The notes under the pieces are model-generated. The model was not told where the DNA came from, made no database searches, and saw only the letters and a program-made list of their open reading frames with translations. From Allobosea sp. (GTDB lineage: Bacteria; Pseudomonadota; Alphaproteobacteria; Rhizobiales; Beijerinckiaceae): a stretch of DNA of 64,000 bases. A program made the position numbers and the translations under genes. The DNA lies in the NCBI RefSeq assembly GCF_017308075.1, contig NZ_JAFKFX010000030.1, forward strand, positions 248,001 to 312,000, written 5' to 3'. Positions within the stretch are counted from its first letter, which is position 1; each line of letters starts with the position of its first letter. Below are positions 43,613-51,598 of the stretch, in pieces.

Positions 43613-44560
43613 ATGCGTGAAGGCCTCCTCCCCTCGACGGTCACGACCGTTCTCGAACTCTCGACCAGCGGCGAGCAGGCGCGCGCCCTGACCGAACTGC
43701 TCGGCGAGATCTTCGACCCGACGGAGACCGCGATCTCCGCCTTCGAGGTCGAGAGCGGCGTCACCACCCTGTCGCTGAACGAGCCCTGGAAGGTCGAGAT
43801 CTATTTCTCCAGCCATCCGGATGAAGAAGCAGTGCGCGACCTGCTGCGACCGATCGTCGGCACGGTCATCGACGGCACCCCGTTCACCACCGTCAGCCAG
43901 CAGGACTGGGTCGCCAACAGCCTCGAAGGGCTGAAGCCGGTACGTGCCGGCCGCGTCCTGGTCCACGGCGCCCATGATCGCGACACCGTGCGCATCAACG
44001 ATGTCGCGATCGAGATCGAGGCCGCACTCGCCTTCGGTACCGGCCATCACGGCACTACCTCGGGCTGCCTGCTCGCCCTCGATGCCGAATTGAGGAAGCG
44101 GCGCCCGCGAAACGCCATCGATGTCGGTACCGGCACCGGCATCCTGGCACTGGCGCTGGCCAAGCAGATCAAGCGCAAGGTTGTCGCCGGCGATATCGAC
44201 GCCGTCGCCGTCGAGGTCGCGGCGCGCAATGCACGTCTCAACAATGCCCCGCAGGCGCTCGACCTTTATGTCGCGCCCGGGCTGCGCCATGCCAAGGCGA
44301 ACCGGTCCCGGCGCTTCGATCTGGTCTTCGCCAACATCCTGGCCGGGCCGCTGCGCAAGCTCGCGCCCTCGATCGCCACGGTTCTTTCCGATGACGGCGT
44401 CGTCATCCTCTCGGGCCTGCTCGAAATGGATGTCGCCGGCGTGGTTTCGGCCTATCGCCACCAGGGCATCGCCCTCGCCCGGCGCTCATCGCGCGAGGGC
44501 TGGGCGACACTGGTCATGAAAAGAGGCGGCGCAGCCGCCAGGCCACGCCGCCTCCGTTAG
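43613..44560 (+). CDS. prmA: Ribosomal protein L11 methyltransferase
   Basis: 315 residues. N-terminal L11-binding region (about 1-110) with the loop SQQDWVANSLEGLKPVRAG, then a class I methyltransferase domain with AFGTGHHGTTSGC, the SAM motif AIDVGTGTGILALALAK, DIDAVAVEVAARNARLN and FANILAGPLRKLAP. It trimethylates the N-terminus and lysines of L11. Its upstream leader is the dispersed repeat copy B. Confidence 0.93.
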   Translation: MREGLLPSTVTTVLELSTSGEQARALTELLGEIFDPTETAISAFEVESGVTTLSLNEPWKVEIYFSSHPDEEAVRDLLRPIVGTVIDGTPFTTVSQQDWVANSLEGLKPVRAGRVLVHGAHDRDTVRINDVAIEIEAALAFGTGHHGTTSGCLLALDAELRKRRPRNAIDVGTGTGILALALAKQIKRKVVAGDIDAVAVEVAARNARLNNAPQALDLYVAPGLRHAKANRSRRFDLVFANILAGPLRKLAPSIATVLSDDGVVILSGLLEMDVAGVVSAYRHQGIALARRSSREGWATLVMKRGGAAARPRRLR

Positions 44561-44586
44561 GCCGTCTGCTTCGAGCGCTGTCGCGC

Positions 44587-44715
44587 TCAGAAGTCGATAT
44601 GGCCGTACTTCTCTTCCGCCTGCGCCTGCATGACACGCGCATCGTGCCAGACGGCGGCCGCGAACTTGGCGGCATCGGCAATGCTCTCGTAAACGTACTT
44701 GATCACAGCGATCAT
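44587..44715 (-). CDS. Conserved-looking 42-residue small protein
   Basis: 42 residues: starts MIAVIKYVYESIADAAKFAA and ends EEKYGHIDF. It is below usual gene-calling size but has a strong GGAGAAGG ribosome site 5 bases upstream and an amphipathic Ala-rich helix. Family unknown. It lies 68 bp downstream of the 80-residue small gene on the same strand; the two probably form one transcript. Confidence 0.65.
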   Translation of the reverse strand: MIAVIKYVYESIADAAKFAAAVWHDARVMQAQAEEKYGHIDF

Positions 44716-44783
44716 GGTCCTTCTCCTCGATCAGGGCGCGGCGCGTATCGCAGCCTGCGCGCCAGGATTCAGCGGATGGAACT

Positions 44784-45026
44784 TCAGCGGTTGAACGGCA
44801 GCTCTGCGTCGTTCTGCAGCGAAGCTTTCGGATAGCCGCCAAGGATCAGCTCGGACTCGCGGGCGAGGTACGAATAGGCGCGCAGCTCGCGCATCGCCGA
44901 GCGGCGGCGGCTTTCGATCATGGCGGCATAGAGGCGCTGCCAGAAGCTCGGGCCGGCGGCCTTCTTGGTCGCCTCGGTGCGCGTGGCTACCGGCAGGTCC
45001 GTGGTGGTGTTCAGCACATAGGTCAT
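44784..45026 (-). CDS. Small protein with a DUF1127-like motif
   Basis: 80 residues from MTYVLNTTTDLPVATR. The stretch FWQRLYAAMIESRRRSAMRELRAYSYLA resembles the short DUF1127 helix pair (Arg-rich, then RELRAY). Start is set by GAGGAG nine bases before this ATG; an ATG three codons earlier is too close to it. DUF1127 proteins in Agrobacterium affect phosphate metabolism and RNA turnover; the relation is tentative. Confidence 0.75.
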   Translation of the reverse strand: MTYVLNTTTDLPVATRTEATKKAAGPSFWQRLYAAMIESRRRSAMRELRAYSYLARESELILGGYPKASLQNDAELPFNR

Positions 45027-45332
45027 AGGGTCCATCTCCTCAGCAAAACGAAGGACAGTCCCGGTCGCTTCCTCGTTCTCTTATGACTGCAAGATGGGCC
45101 TTATTCGCACTTGCGAGAAGATATGTTCGCATATGCACAACATGCAAAAAGCGCATAACAAAATCCGAGAGCCGTTAATCATTGCAAAATATTGCATAAC
45201 GAACCGACAGAGCGCCCAATCGGAAGTCAGCCGGAGCCTGCCGCATGGGCGCGGCGAAAATGCCGGATTTGCACTGGCTTTTGACTTGCTGGCGCGCCAG
45301 CATGGCCGGATATCGCAGCTTCCGGACCCGAC
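45027..45332. promoter_or_regulatory. AT-rich regulatory region between small gene and pepP
   Basis: About 300 bp without a gene. The part from 45085 to 45205 is much more AT-rich than its surroundings and repeats TGCA five times, with GCATAAC twice (45152 and 45195) and the palindrome GCATATGC (45129-45136). It is shared upstream space of the two divergent transcription units. A regulator binding site cluster is likely but not identified. Confidence 0.5.
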
Positions 45333-47177
45333 ATGACCGCCTCGATCCCCGCCAAGTCCTCCGCTCCCCACTTCCAGTCCTTTTCCGAGCCGAGCGATCC
45401 CTCGCAGGTCGCGCCCCGGGTCGCGGCCCTGCGTGCGGCCCTCGCGCGCCAGGGGCTGGCGGGCTTCGTCGTGCCGCGCGCCGACGAACACCAGGGCGAG
45501 TACGTTCCTGCCCATATGGCGCGCCTCGCCTGGCTTAGCGGCTTCACCGGCTCGGCCGGCAATGTGGTGGTTCTGGCCGACAAGGCCGCGCTGATCGTCG
45601 ATGGCCGCTACACCATCCAGTCTGCCGAGCAGACCGACACCGCCGTGATCACCCCGGTCAGGATGGAGGAGACACCGCTCGACAAATGGGTCGCGGCGAA
45701 CCTGCCTGCCGGCGGCAGGCTCGGCTATGACCCGTGGCTGCACACGGTCGATGGCGTCGCGAAACTGGAAAAGGTGGTGGCGGCCGCCGGCGGCGAACTC
45801 GTCGCGGTGACACCGAATCCGATCGATTCGCTCTGGAGCGACCGCCCTGCCCCGCCCTCGGCGCCGGTGAAGGCTCACCCCGCCGCTTATGCCGGCGAGA
45901 GCGCCGCGAGCAAGCTCGCCCGCATCCAGGAGGCGCTCGGCAAGGACAAGGTCGATGCGCTCGTCCTCTCGGATCCGCACGCGCTGGCCTGGACCTTCAA
46001 CATCCGCGGCGGCGATGTCGAGCACACGCCGCTGCCGCTCGGCTACGCCATCGTGCCGCGCGAGGGCCGGCCGACCGTTTTCCTTTCGCCGGAGAAGATC
46101 ACCAACGAGGCCGGCGACGCCATCGGCGCGCTCGGCGAGATCGCCCCGCCCCAGGCGCTGGAGGAGCAGCTCAAGGCGCTCGGCGCGGGCAAGGCCAAGG
46201 TCAGGCTCGATGCGGCGACGGCCGCGGCGGCGCTTGCGACTCTGATCCGCGAGGCCGGCGGCGCGCCGGAAGCCGGTGCCGATCCGGTCGCGCTGATGAA
46301 GGCCCGCAAGAACGAGGCGGAGCTCGACGGCGCCCGCGCGGCGCATCTGCGCGACGGCGCCGCCATGGCCCGCTTCCTCTTCTGGCTCGCACGCGAGGCG
46401 CCGAAGGGCGGCCTCACCGAGATCGACGCGGTCGCGGCACTGGAGGCCGAGCGCCGCGGCACCGGCCTGCTCAAGGACGTCTCCTTCACCACCATCGCCG
46501 GCGCGGGCCCGAACGCCGCCCTGCCGCATTACCGCGTCACCGATTCGAGCAACCGGGCGATCGAGCCCGGCATCTTCCTGGTCGATTCAGGGGGCCAATA
46601 CGAGGACGGCACCACCGATATCACCCGCACCATGGCGGTCGGCGAGCCCAGCCCGGAAATGCGCGACCGCTACACCCGCGTGCTCAAGGGCCATGTCGCG
46701 ATCTCGCGCGCGGTCTTCGTCAAAGGCACTTCGGGTGCGCAGCTCGACGCGCTCGCACGCCTGCCGCTCTGGCAGGTCGGGCTCGATTTCGACCATGGCA
46801 CCGGCCATGGCGTCGGCAGCTATCTCTCGGTGCACGAAGGCCCGCAGCGCCTCTCCAAGCTCGGCACCACGCCGCTCGAGCCCGGCATGATCCTCTCGAA
46901 CGAGCCCGGCTACTACAAGGAGGGCGCTTACGGCATCCGGATCGAGAACCTGATCGTGGTCGAGGAGCGCGCCATCCCCGGCGGCGACCGCACCATCTAC
47001 GGCTTCGAGACGATCACCTGGTGCCCCTATGAGCGCGCCCTGATCGAGCCGGCGCTGCTCGACGCAGGCGAGCGCGCCTGGATCGACGCCTATCACGACC
47101 AGGTCTGGACGAGGATCGGCCCGCTGGTCGAAGGCGAGACCAAGACCTGGCTGGAGCAGGCCTGCCGGCCGCTCTGA
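45333..47177 (+). CDS. pepP: Xaa-Pro aminopeptidase (M24B)
   Basis: 614 residues, the long form with two creatinase-like N-terminal domains (about 30-310) and a C-terminal pita-bread domain. Metal ligands appear in LVDSGGQYEDGTTDITRT (two Asp), DHGTGHGVGSYLSVHEGPQ (His), NEPGYYKEGAYGIRIENLIVVEE (two Glu). It removes N-terminal residues before proline. A short AT-rich leader lies upstream. Confidence 0.94.
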   Translation: MTASIPAKSSAPHFQSFSEPSDPSQVAPRVAALRAALARQGLAGFVVPRADEHQGEYVPAHMARLAWLSGFTGSAGNVVVLADKAALIVDGRYTIQSAEQTDTAVITPVRMEETPLDKWVAANLPAGGRLGYDPWLHTVDGVAKLEKVVAAAGGELVAVTPNPIDSLWSDRPAPPSAPVKAHPAAYAGESAASKLARIQEALGKDKVDALVLSDPHALAWTFNIRGGDVEHTPLPLGYAIVPREGRPTVFLSPEKITNEAGDAIGALGEIAPPQALEEQLKALGAGKAKVRLDAATAAAALATLIREAGGAPEAGADPVALMKARKNEAELDGARAAHLRDGAAMARFLFWLAREAPKGGLTEIDAVAALEAERRGTGLLKDVSFTTIAGAGPNAALPHYRVTDSSNRAIEPGIFLVDSGGQYEDGTTDITRTMAVGEPSPEMRDRYTRVLKGHVAISRAVFVKGTSGAQLDALARLPLWQVGLDFDHGTGHGVGSYLSVHEGPQRLSKLGTTPLEPGMILSNEPGYYKEGAYGIRIENLIVVEERAIPGGDRTIYGFETITWCPYERALIEPALLDAGERAWIDAYHDQVWTRIGPLVEGETKTWLEQACRPL

Positions 47178-47186
47178 CGGCCTGCC

Positions 47187-47486
47187 TCAGAACAACGCCC
47201 TTAAGCCCACCACGGTCGCGACGCCCACGGCGACGACGCCGAGCAGCGGCAGCCGCGTCGCAGCGAGGCCCGAGACCAGCGCCGCGACCGTCTCGACCCA
47301 GCCGGTCGCCAGCGCGCTCGGCGCGATCACCGCGATCAGTACGGCCGGCGGAATCGCGTCGAAAGCGGCCTGAGCTCGCGGCGTCAGGTTGAGCCGGCCG
47401 ACCAAAGCGAGCCCGGCGATGCGGGTGAGATAGGTCACCAGCGCCATGCCGAGAAAGGCGGCGAGATTGATCGGGTCGAGGCTCAT
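47187..47486 (-). CDS. azlD: AzlD branched-chain amino acid export subunit
   Basis: 99 residues with four hydrophobic helices (MSLDPINLAAFLGMALVTYLTRIAGL start). The short AzlD partner joins AzlC as a branched-chain amino acid exporter of the LIV-E family. It overlaps azlC by four bases (ATGA). Confidence 0.93.
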   Translation of the reverse strand: MSLDPINLAAFLGMALVTYLTRIAGLALVGRLNLTPRAQAAFDAIPPAVLIAVIAPSALATGWVETVAALVSGLAATRLPLLGVVAVGVATVVGLRALF

Positions 47487-48196
47487 TCGGCCGGGCTTTC
47501 GACGGGTTGTGCAGCGCTTTCGCTGCCGGCGGCGATCCAGGCGGCAGCAAGGCCGCTGAGCGCGCCAGCCAGCACATGCCAGGGCGGACCGGCGAAGCGA
47601 TAGGCCAGCGCCGAGGCGATGCCGGCCGAAGCCACCGTCCAGGCTGTCACCCGCCCCTTCCAGAAGGCGGCGACCAGCGCGATGAACAGCGCGGTGAAGG
47701 CGAAATCGGCGCCGTAGCGCTTGGGATCGCCGAGCGCCGCGCCGATGATCGCCCCGGCGGTCGAGGTCAGCAGCCACAGGCAGACGAAGGGGATCGCCAT
47801 CGCGAACCAGTAGACCGGCGTGATCGGGTGGCTGCGCGCCCGCTTCTCGGCCAGCGCCCAGTTCTCGTCGGCCATGTAGTAGAGCCCGATAAAGGTCTGC
47901 GTCCGCGAGAAGCCGGAGAGTTTTGGCGCCAGCGACGCGCTCATCAGGATATGACGGGCATTGATCAGCGCCGTCGAGAACACCAGCGCCAGGATCGGCG
48001 CCGGGCTCGCCCAGAGCTCGACCGCGGCGAACTGGGCGCCGCCGGCGAAGACCAGCGCGCTCATCGCGAAGACCTCGAGCGGCGACAGGCCCTTGCCGGC
48101 CGCGAGCGCGCCGAACAGGAAGCCGATCGGCACCGCGGCCAGCGCCGCCGGCCAGATATCGCTGAGCCCTGCGCGAGCTTCATCGGTCCAGGACAT
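47483..48196 (-). CDS. azlC: AzlC branched-chain amino acid exporter
   Basis: 237 residues. FLFGALAAGKGLSPLEVFAMSALVFAGGAQFAAVELWASPAP is the AzlC signature, with INARHILMSASLAPKL a little further on. Forms the large channel subunit of the LIV-E exporter. Located 15 bp downstream of an AraC-type regulator on the same strand, so probably in one operon with it and azlD. Confidence 0.95.
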   Translation of the reverse strand: MSWTDEARAGLSDIWPAALAAVPIGFLFGALAAGKGLSPLEVFAMSALVFAGGAQFAAVELWASPAPILALVFSTALINARHILMSASLAPKLSGFSRTQTFIGLYYMADENWALAEKRARSHPITPVYWFAMAIPFVCLWLLTSTAGAIIGAALGDPKRYGADFAFTALFIALVAAFWKGRVTAWTVASAGIASALAYRFAGPPWHVLAGALSGLAAAWIAAGSESAAQPVESPAE

Positions 48197-48211
48197 TGCT
48201 TTGGAAACCGT

Positions 48212-49075
48212 TCAGGCGAGATGGGCGGCGCGGAAGGCGCCCGGCGTCACGCCGAGCCGCGCCTTGAAGGCGCGCGTCAGATGGGCCTGGTCGCAGAATC
48301 CGGTGGCGGCGGCAACCGCTCCCGGCGCATCGCCGCGGCGCAAGCGCTCGCGGGCGCGCCGGACGCGGATGTCGACGAGATAGGCATGCGGCGTCAGCCC
48401 GGTCTCGCGGCGGAAGGCACGGATCAGGTGATGGCGCGGCAGGCCCGAGCGTCTCGCCAGCTCGGCCAGCGAGAGGTCTTCGTCATAACGCTGCTCCAGC
48501 ATCTCCCGCGCCTGCGCGATCGGCCCGCTCTCCCGCCCGACCCCGCGCACCGTCAGATCGGCATGGCGAGCGAGGCACCAGCCATAGGCGCGCAGCAGCC
48601 CTTCCTCGCCGGCGAGCGCGTCGCCGCCTTCTTCCAGCACGCGGTGAGCGGCGCCGAAGAGCGCCGCCCCTTCCGGGTCCCACACGGTCGGCTCGGGAAA
48701 GAACGGCGTGCCGATATCGTTGCGGCCGGTCAGCGAGGCCGCGACCTCGCGCATCAGCTCGACCGTCGGATAGCTCATCCGGTAGCGATAGCCGCCCTCG
48801 CTGGGAGAGCCGTCATGGACGTCGAGCGGCTGGTTGAAGACGATGTCGCCAGGGCCGGCATAGAGCTTGCGGCCGCGCGCGTGCCAGATCTCGCAGCCGA
48901 TCTCGATCGTGCCGATCGCATAGGTGTCGTGGACATGCGGGGCATAGGCGTGGGTGCGGAAGGTCGCCGACAGGAACTCCAGCCCGTCGAAGCGACGCGC
49001 CGTGAACAGATGCGCCCGCTCCCCCGCCTGGAGCGGGCTCTGTTCCAGCGCCTCGCCCTGTGTGATCAGATCCAT
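48212..49075 (-). CDS. AraC family transcriptional regulator
   Basis: 287 residues. An N-terminal cupin sensor domain (about 20-160; LYAGPGDIVFNQPLDVHDG) and a C-terminal double helix-turn-helix (about 190-285; DLSLAELARRSGLPRHHLIRAFRRETGLTPHAYL). It is the first gene of the azlCD transcription unit and likely controls export of branched-chain amino acids. Confidence 0.92.
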   Translation of the reverse strand: MDLITQGEALEQSPLQAGERAHLFTARRFDGLEFLSATFRTHAYAPHVHDTYAIGTIEIGCEIWHARGRKLYAGPGDIVFNQPLDVHDGSPSEGGYRYRMSYPTVELMREVAASLTGRNDIGTPFFPEPTVWDPEGAALFGAAHRVLEEGGDALAGEEGLLRAYGWCLARHADLTVRGVGRESGPIAQAREMLEQRYDEDLSLAELARRSGLPRHHLIRAFRRETGLTPHAYLVDIRVRRARERLRRGDAPGAVAAATGFCDQAHLTRAFKARLGVTPGAFRAAHLA

Positions 49076-49173
49076 GCCGCAAGATAGAGCGTATGCCGGC
49101 TTCCGTGTCTTGAAGAAAAGTGATGGCGACGATCACGCGAGCGTCGCCATCCTCGCTTTGCCTCGCCGGTTGT

Positions 49174-50388
49174 TCAGGGACGCGGCGGCTCCTTGCCCGC
49201 GACGAGCACCAGCACCGCACCGGCGAGCGTCGCGGCCGCCATGTAGCCGATCGGCCCCCAGCCGCCGACATGGTCGACCAGCAGTCCGCCGAGGACGGCG
49301 CCGCTCGCGATCGCGACCAGGAAGGCGGCGGTCAGGAGCCCGCTCGCCGCTTCGGCATGGTCGGCCGCCGTGCGCACCATCCAGCTCTGGAAGCCGACCG
49401 GCGCGAAGCCGAAGGCGAAGCCCCAGAGAGCCACCGCGATGCCCGCGATGATGGGCGAAGATCCGAACAGGAGCATGGCCAGCGCCAGGACAGCCGTCGC
49501 CAGCGCGAAGGAGACGATGGCAAGCTTGACGCCCCGCGCCACGACCGCCCCGCCCGCGAAATTGCCGATGACGTTGCCGAAGCCATAGCCGAGCAGGACG
49601 AAGGTGATCGCCGTGACGCCGAGCTGTGGAACCTGTTCGAGGAACGGCCGGATATAGGTGAAGCCGGTGAACTGACCCGAGATCGTCACCAGGACGGAGA
49701 TCAGCATCAGGCGCACGCTCGGCCGCGCGAGCAGCACCGCCAGCGTCTCCAGCCGCGGCACCGTCTGCGACGGCAGCCGCGGCATGGTCGTCAGCAGCGC
49801 CAGCAGCGCGACGCCGGCAAGTCCGGCAGAAAGCACGAACACCATCCGCCAGCCGAGCAGCGCGTCGAGATAGGCCCCGAGCGGCCCTGCCCCGATGAAG
49901 GCGGCTGAGACGCCGGCAGAGATGATCGCCAGCGCCCGCGGCACCGACTTCGCCGGCACGAGTCGCAGCGACAGCGCCGGAGCCATCGACCAGAATCCGC
50001 CGAGGCTGAGGCCGAGCAGAAAGCGCGCCGCCAGCAGCATCGCATAGCCATTGGCCAAGGCGGTGGTCAGGCTGGACAGCGCCAAAAGGAACATCAGCGC
50101 CCACAGGACGAGGCGCCGGTCGAAACGGCTGGTGACGATCGGCGTGAAGATCGCGGCGACGACGCCGACCAGCGAGGTCACCGTGACGGTCTGCCCGGCT
50201 GCGCCGATGCTGATCGACAGATCGGCCGCAATCGAGGTCAGGACGCTGGCCGGCAGGAACTCGGCGCTGACCAGGGCGAAGACGCCCATGCCGAGCGCGA
50301 AGACCGCGGGCCAGGCGGCAATGCTGCGTTCATCGGGCGCGATGCCGACGAGTTGGGGATCGGCTGTGGCTGACAAGGAATCCGACAT
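49174..50388 (-). CDS. MFS transporter, DHA1-like
   Basis: 404 residues with twelve membrane helices. GVFALVSAEFLPASVLTSIAADL in helix 1 and the SRFDRRLVLWALMFLLALSS loop between helices 2 and 3 are typical of the AraJ/NepI drug or sugar efflux group. It is divergent from an AraC-type gene 72 bp away, likely its regulator; substrate unknown. Confidence 0.9.
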   Translation of the reverse strand: MSDSLSATADPQLVGIAPDERSIAAWPAVFALGMGVFALVSAEFLPASVLTSIAADLSISIGAAGQTVTVTSLVGVVAAIFTPIVTSRFDRRLVLWALMFLLALSSLTTALANGYAMLLAARFLLGLSLGGFWSMAPALSLRLVPAKSVPRALAIISAGVSAAFIGAGPLGAYLDALLGWRMVFVLSAGLAGVALLALLTTMPRLPSQTVPRLETLAVLLARPSVRLMLISVLVTISGQFTGFTYIRPFLEQVPQLGVTAITFVLLGYGFGNVIGNFAGGAVVARGVKLAIVSFALATAVLALAMLLFGSSPIIAGIAVALWGFAFGFAPVGFQSWMVRTAADHAEAASGLLTAAFLVAIASGAVLGGLLVDHVGGWGPIGYMAAATLAGAVLVLVAGKEPPRP

Positions 50389-50460
50389 GGGTCGCTCCGG
50401 AAAGATCGGACACCGGAGTTAGGCGTGACGACCTGGAGCTTCCATGTTAGGAAATCCACA

Positions 50461-51516
50461 ATGCTTGACCATTCGTCCAGAACCCTATCGGCCGATCCGT
50501 TGACCGAGATGCTGCGCGGCTTGCGGCTCGAAGGTGTCGACTACGCCCGCTACCAGATGACCACCCCCTGGTGCCTGCTGTTTCCCGCACAGGCCGCGGC
50601 GCGCTTCCATTTCATGGCCGAGCATGGCTGCTGGCTGCGCACGCCCGAGGGCGACTGGGTCAGGCTCGAGCAGGGCGACGCCGTGCTGATGCCCCGCGGC
50701 GCCGAGCATGTGCTCGCCAGCGCCCCCGGGGCCTCGGCGACGCCGCTTGGACACTGCACCTTCCGGCCATGCTGCGGCGAGATCGCCGAGGCGCGGGGCG
50801 GCGGCGCAGAAGCAAGCGCCGACAGCGAAGCGACGCTGTTCTTCAGCGCCAGCCTCTGCTTCAACGTCGACGCCCAGCACCCGATGCTCAGGATGATGCC
50901 GGAGCTGATGTGGGTGCACGAAATGGCGGTGCACGAGCCGGCCATCCCGCCGCTCCTGACCACCATGGCCTGCGAGCTCACGCTCGAGCGGGTCGGCGCC
51001 GGCGGCATCCTGACGCGCCTTGCCGATGTCGTCGCCGCGGCGCTGATCCGCTCCTGGGTCGAGCGCGGCTGCGGCAGCGCCACCGGCTGGGTCGCCGCCG
51101 CCCGCGATCCCGATATCGGGCGCGTCCTCGCCGCGATCCATCTCAATCCGAGCGAGGACTGGACGGTCGATGCGCTGGCCAAAGTGATGCACGCCTCGCG
51201 CTCGGCCTTCGCCGAGCGTTTCGCTGCGATCGTCGGCGAGACGCCGGGCCGTTATGTCGCCCAGGTCAGGATGCATCAGGCGAGGCAATGGCTGGTGCGC
51301 GACCGAATGAAGATCGCGGTGGTCGCTCGCCGTCTCGGCTATGATTCGGAAGCCTCGTTCAGCCGCGCCTTCAAGCGGGTCATCGGCAAGCCGCCGAGCC
51401 ATTTCCGCCATGCCGAGCCTCCGATCCCCGCGACCCGGCCGATCGAAGCCTCCCCTGCCGGAGGGTTGCCCGTCATTGCGAAGAGCGAAGCGACGGAGCA
51501 GTCCAGGGAAGCATAG
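50461..51516 (+). CDS. AraC family regulator, C-terminus in a repeat
   Basis: 351 residues from MLDHSSRTLSADPL; start set by TTAGGAAAT six bases upstream. N-terminal cupin sensor (about 20-130), C-terminal helix-turn-helix pair (about 235-330; WTVDALAKVMHASRSAFAERFAAIVGETPGRYV). The last 14 residues (VIAKSEATEQSREA) are encoded by the palindromic repeat at 51471, and the stop is in the repeat, so the original end of the protein was probably extended by insertion. Divergent MFS gene is the likely target. Confidence 0.88.
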   Translation: MLDHSSRTLSADPLTEMLRGLRLEGVDYARYQMTTPWCLLFPAQAAARFHFMAEHGCWLRTPEGDWVRLEQGDAVLMPRGAEHVLASAPGASATPLGHCTFRPCCGEIAEARGGGAEASADSEATLFFSASLCFNVDAQHPMLRMMPELMWVHEMAVHEPAIPPLLTTMACELTLERVGAGGILTRLADVVAAALIRSWVERGCGSATGWVAAARDPDIGRVLAAIHLNPSEDWTVDALAKVMHASRSAFAERFAAIVGETPGRYVAQVRMHQARQWLVRDRMKIAVVARRLGYDSEASFSRAFKRVIGKPPSHFRHAEPPIPATRPIEASPAGGLPVIAKSEATEQSREA

Positions 51517-51560
51517 AGCACTGCCGCTCCCGGATCGCTTCGCTTACGCTCGCAATGACG
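51471..51560. repeat. Palindromic dispersed repeat (CGTCATTGCGA type)
   Basis: Arms CGTCATTGCGA (51471-51481) and TCGCAATGACG (51550-51560) are perfectly complementary over 11 bp. The interior carries GAGCGAAGCGAC with its mirror GATCGCTTCGCT. It supplies the last 14 codons and the stop of the upstream AraC gene. Confidence 0.85.
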
Positions 51561-51598
51561 GACATGATCCGAAGATCCGCGAACGAGTACCGACGACC

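Noticed and set aside
44573-44588. Hairpin GAGCGC/GCGCTC after prmA
   Set aside because: Only six pairs and no T-run; it does not qualify as a terminator.
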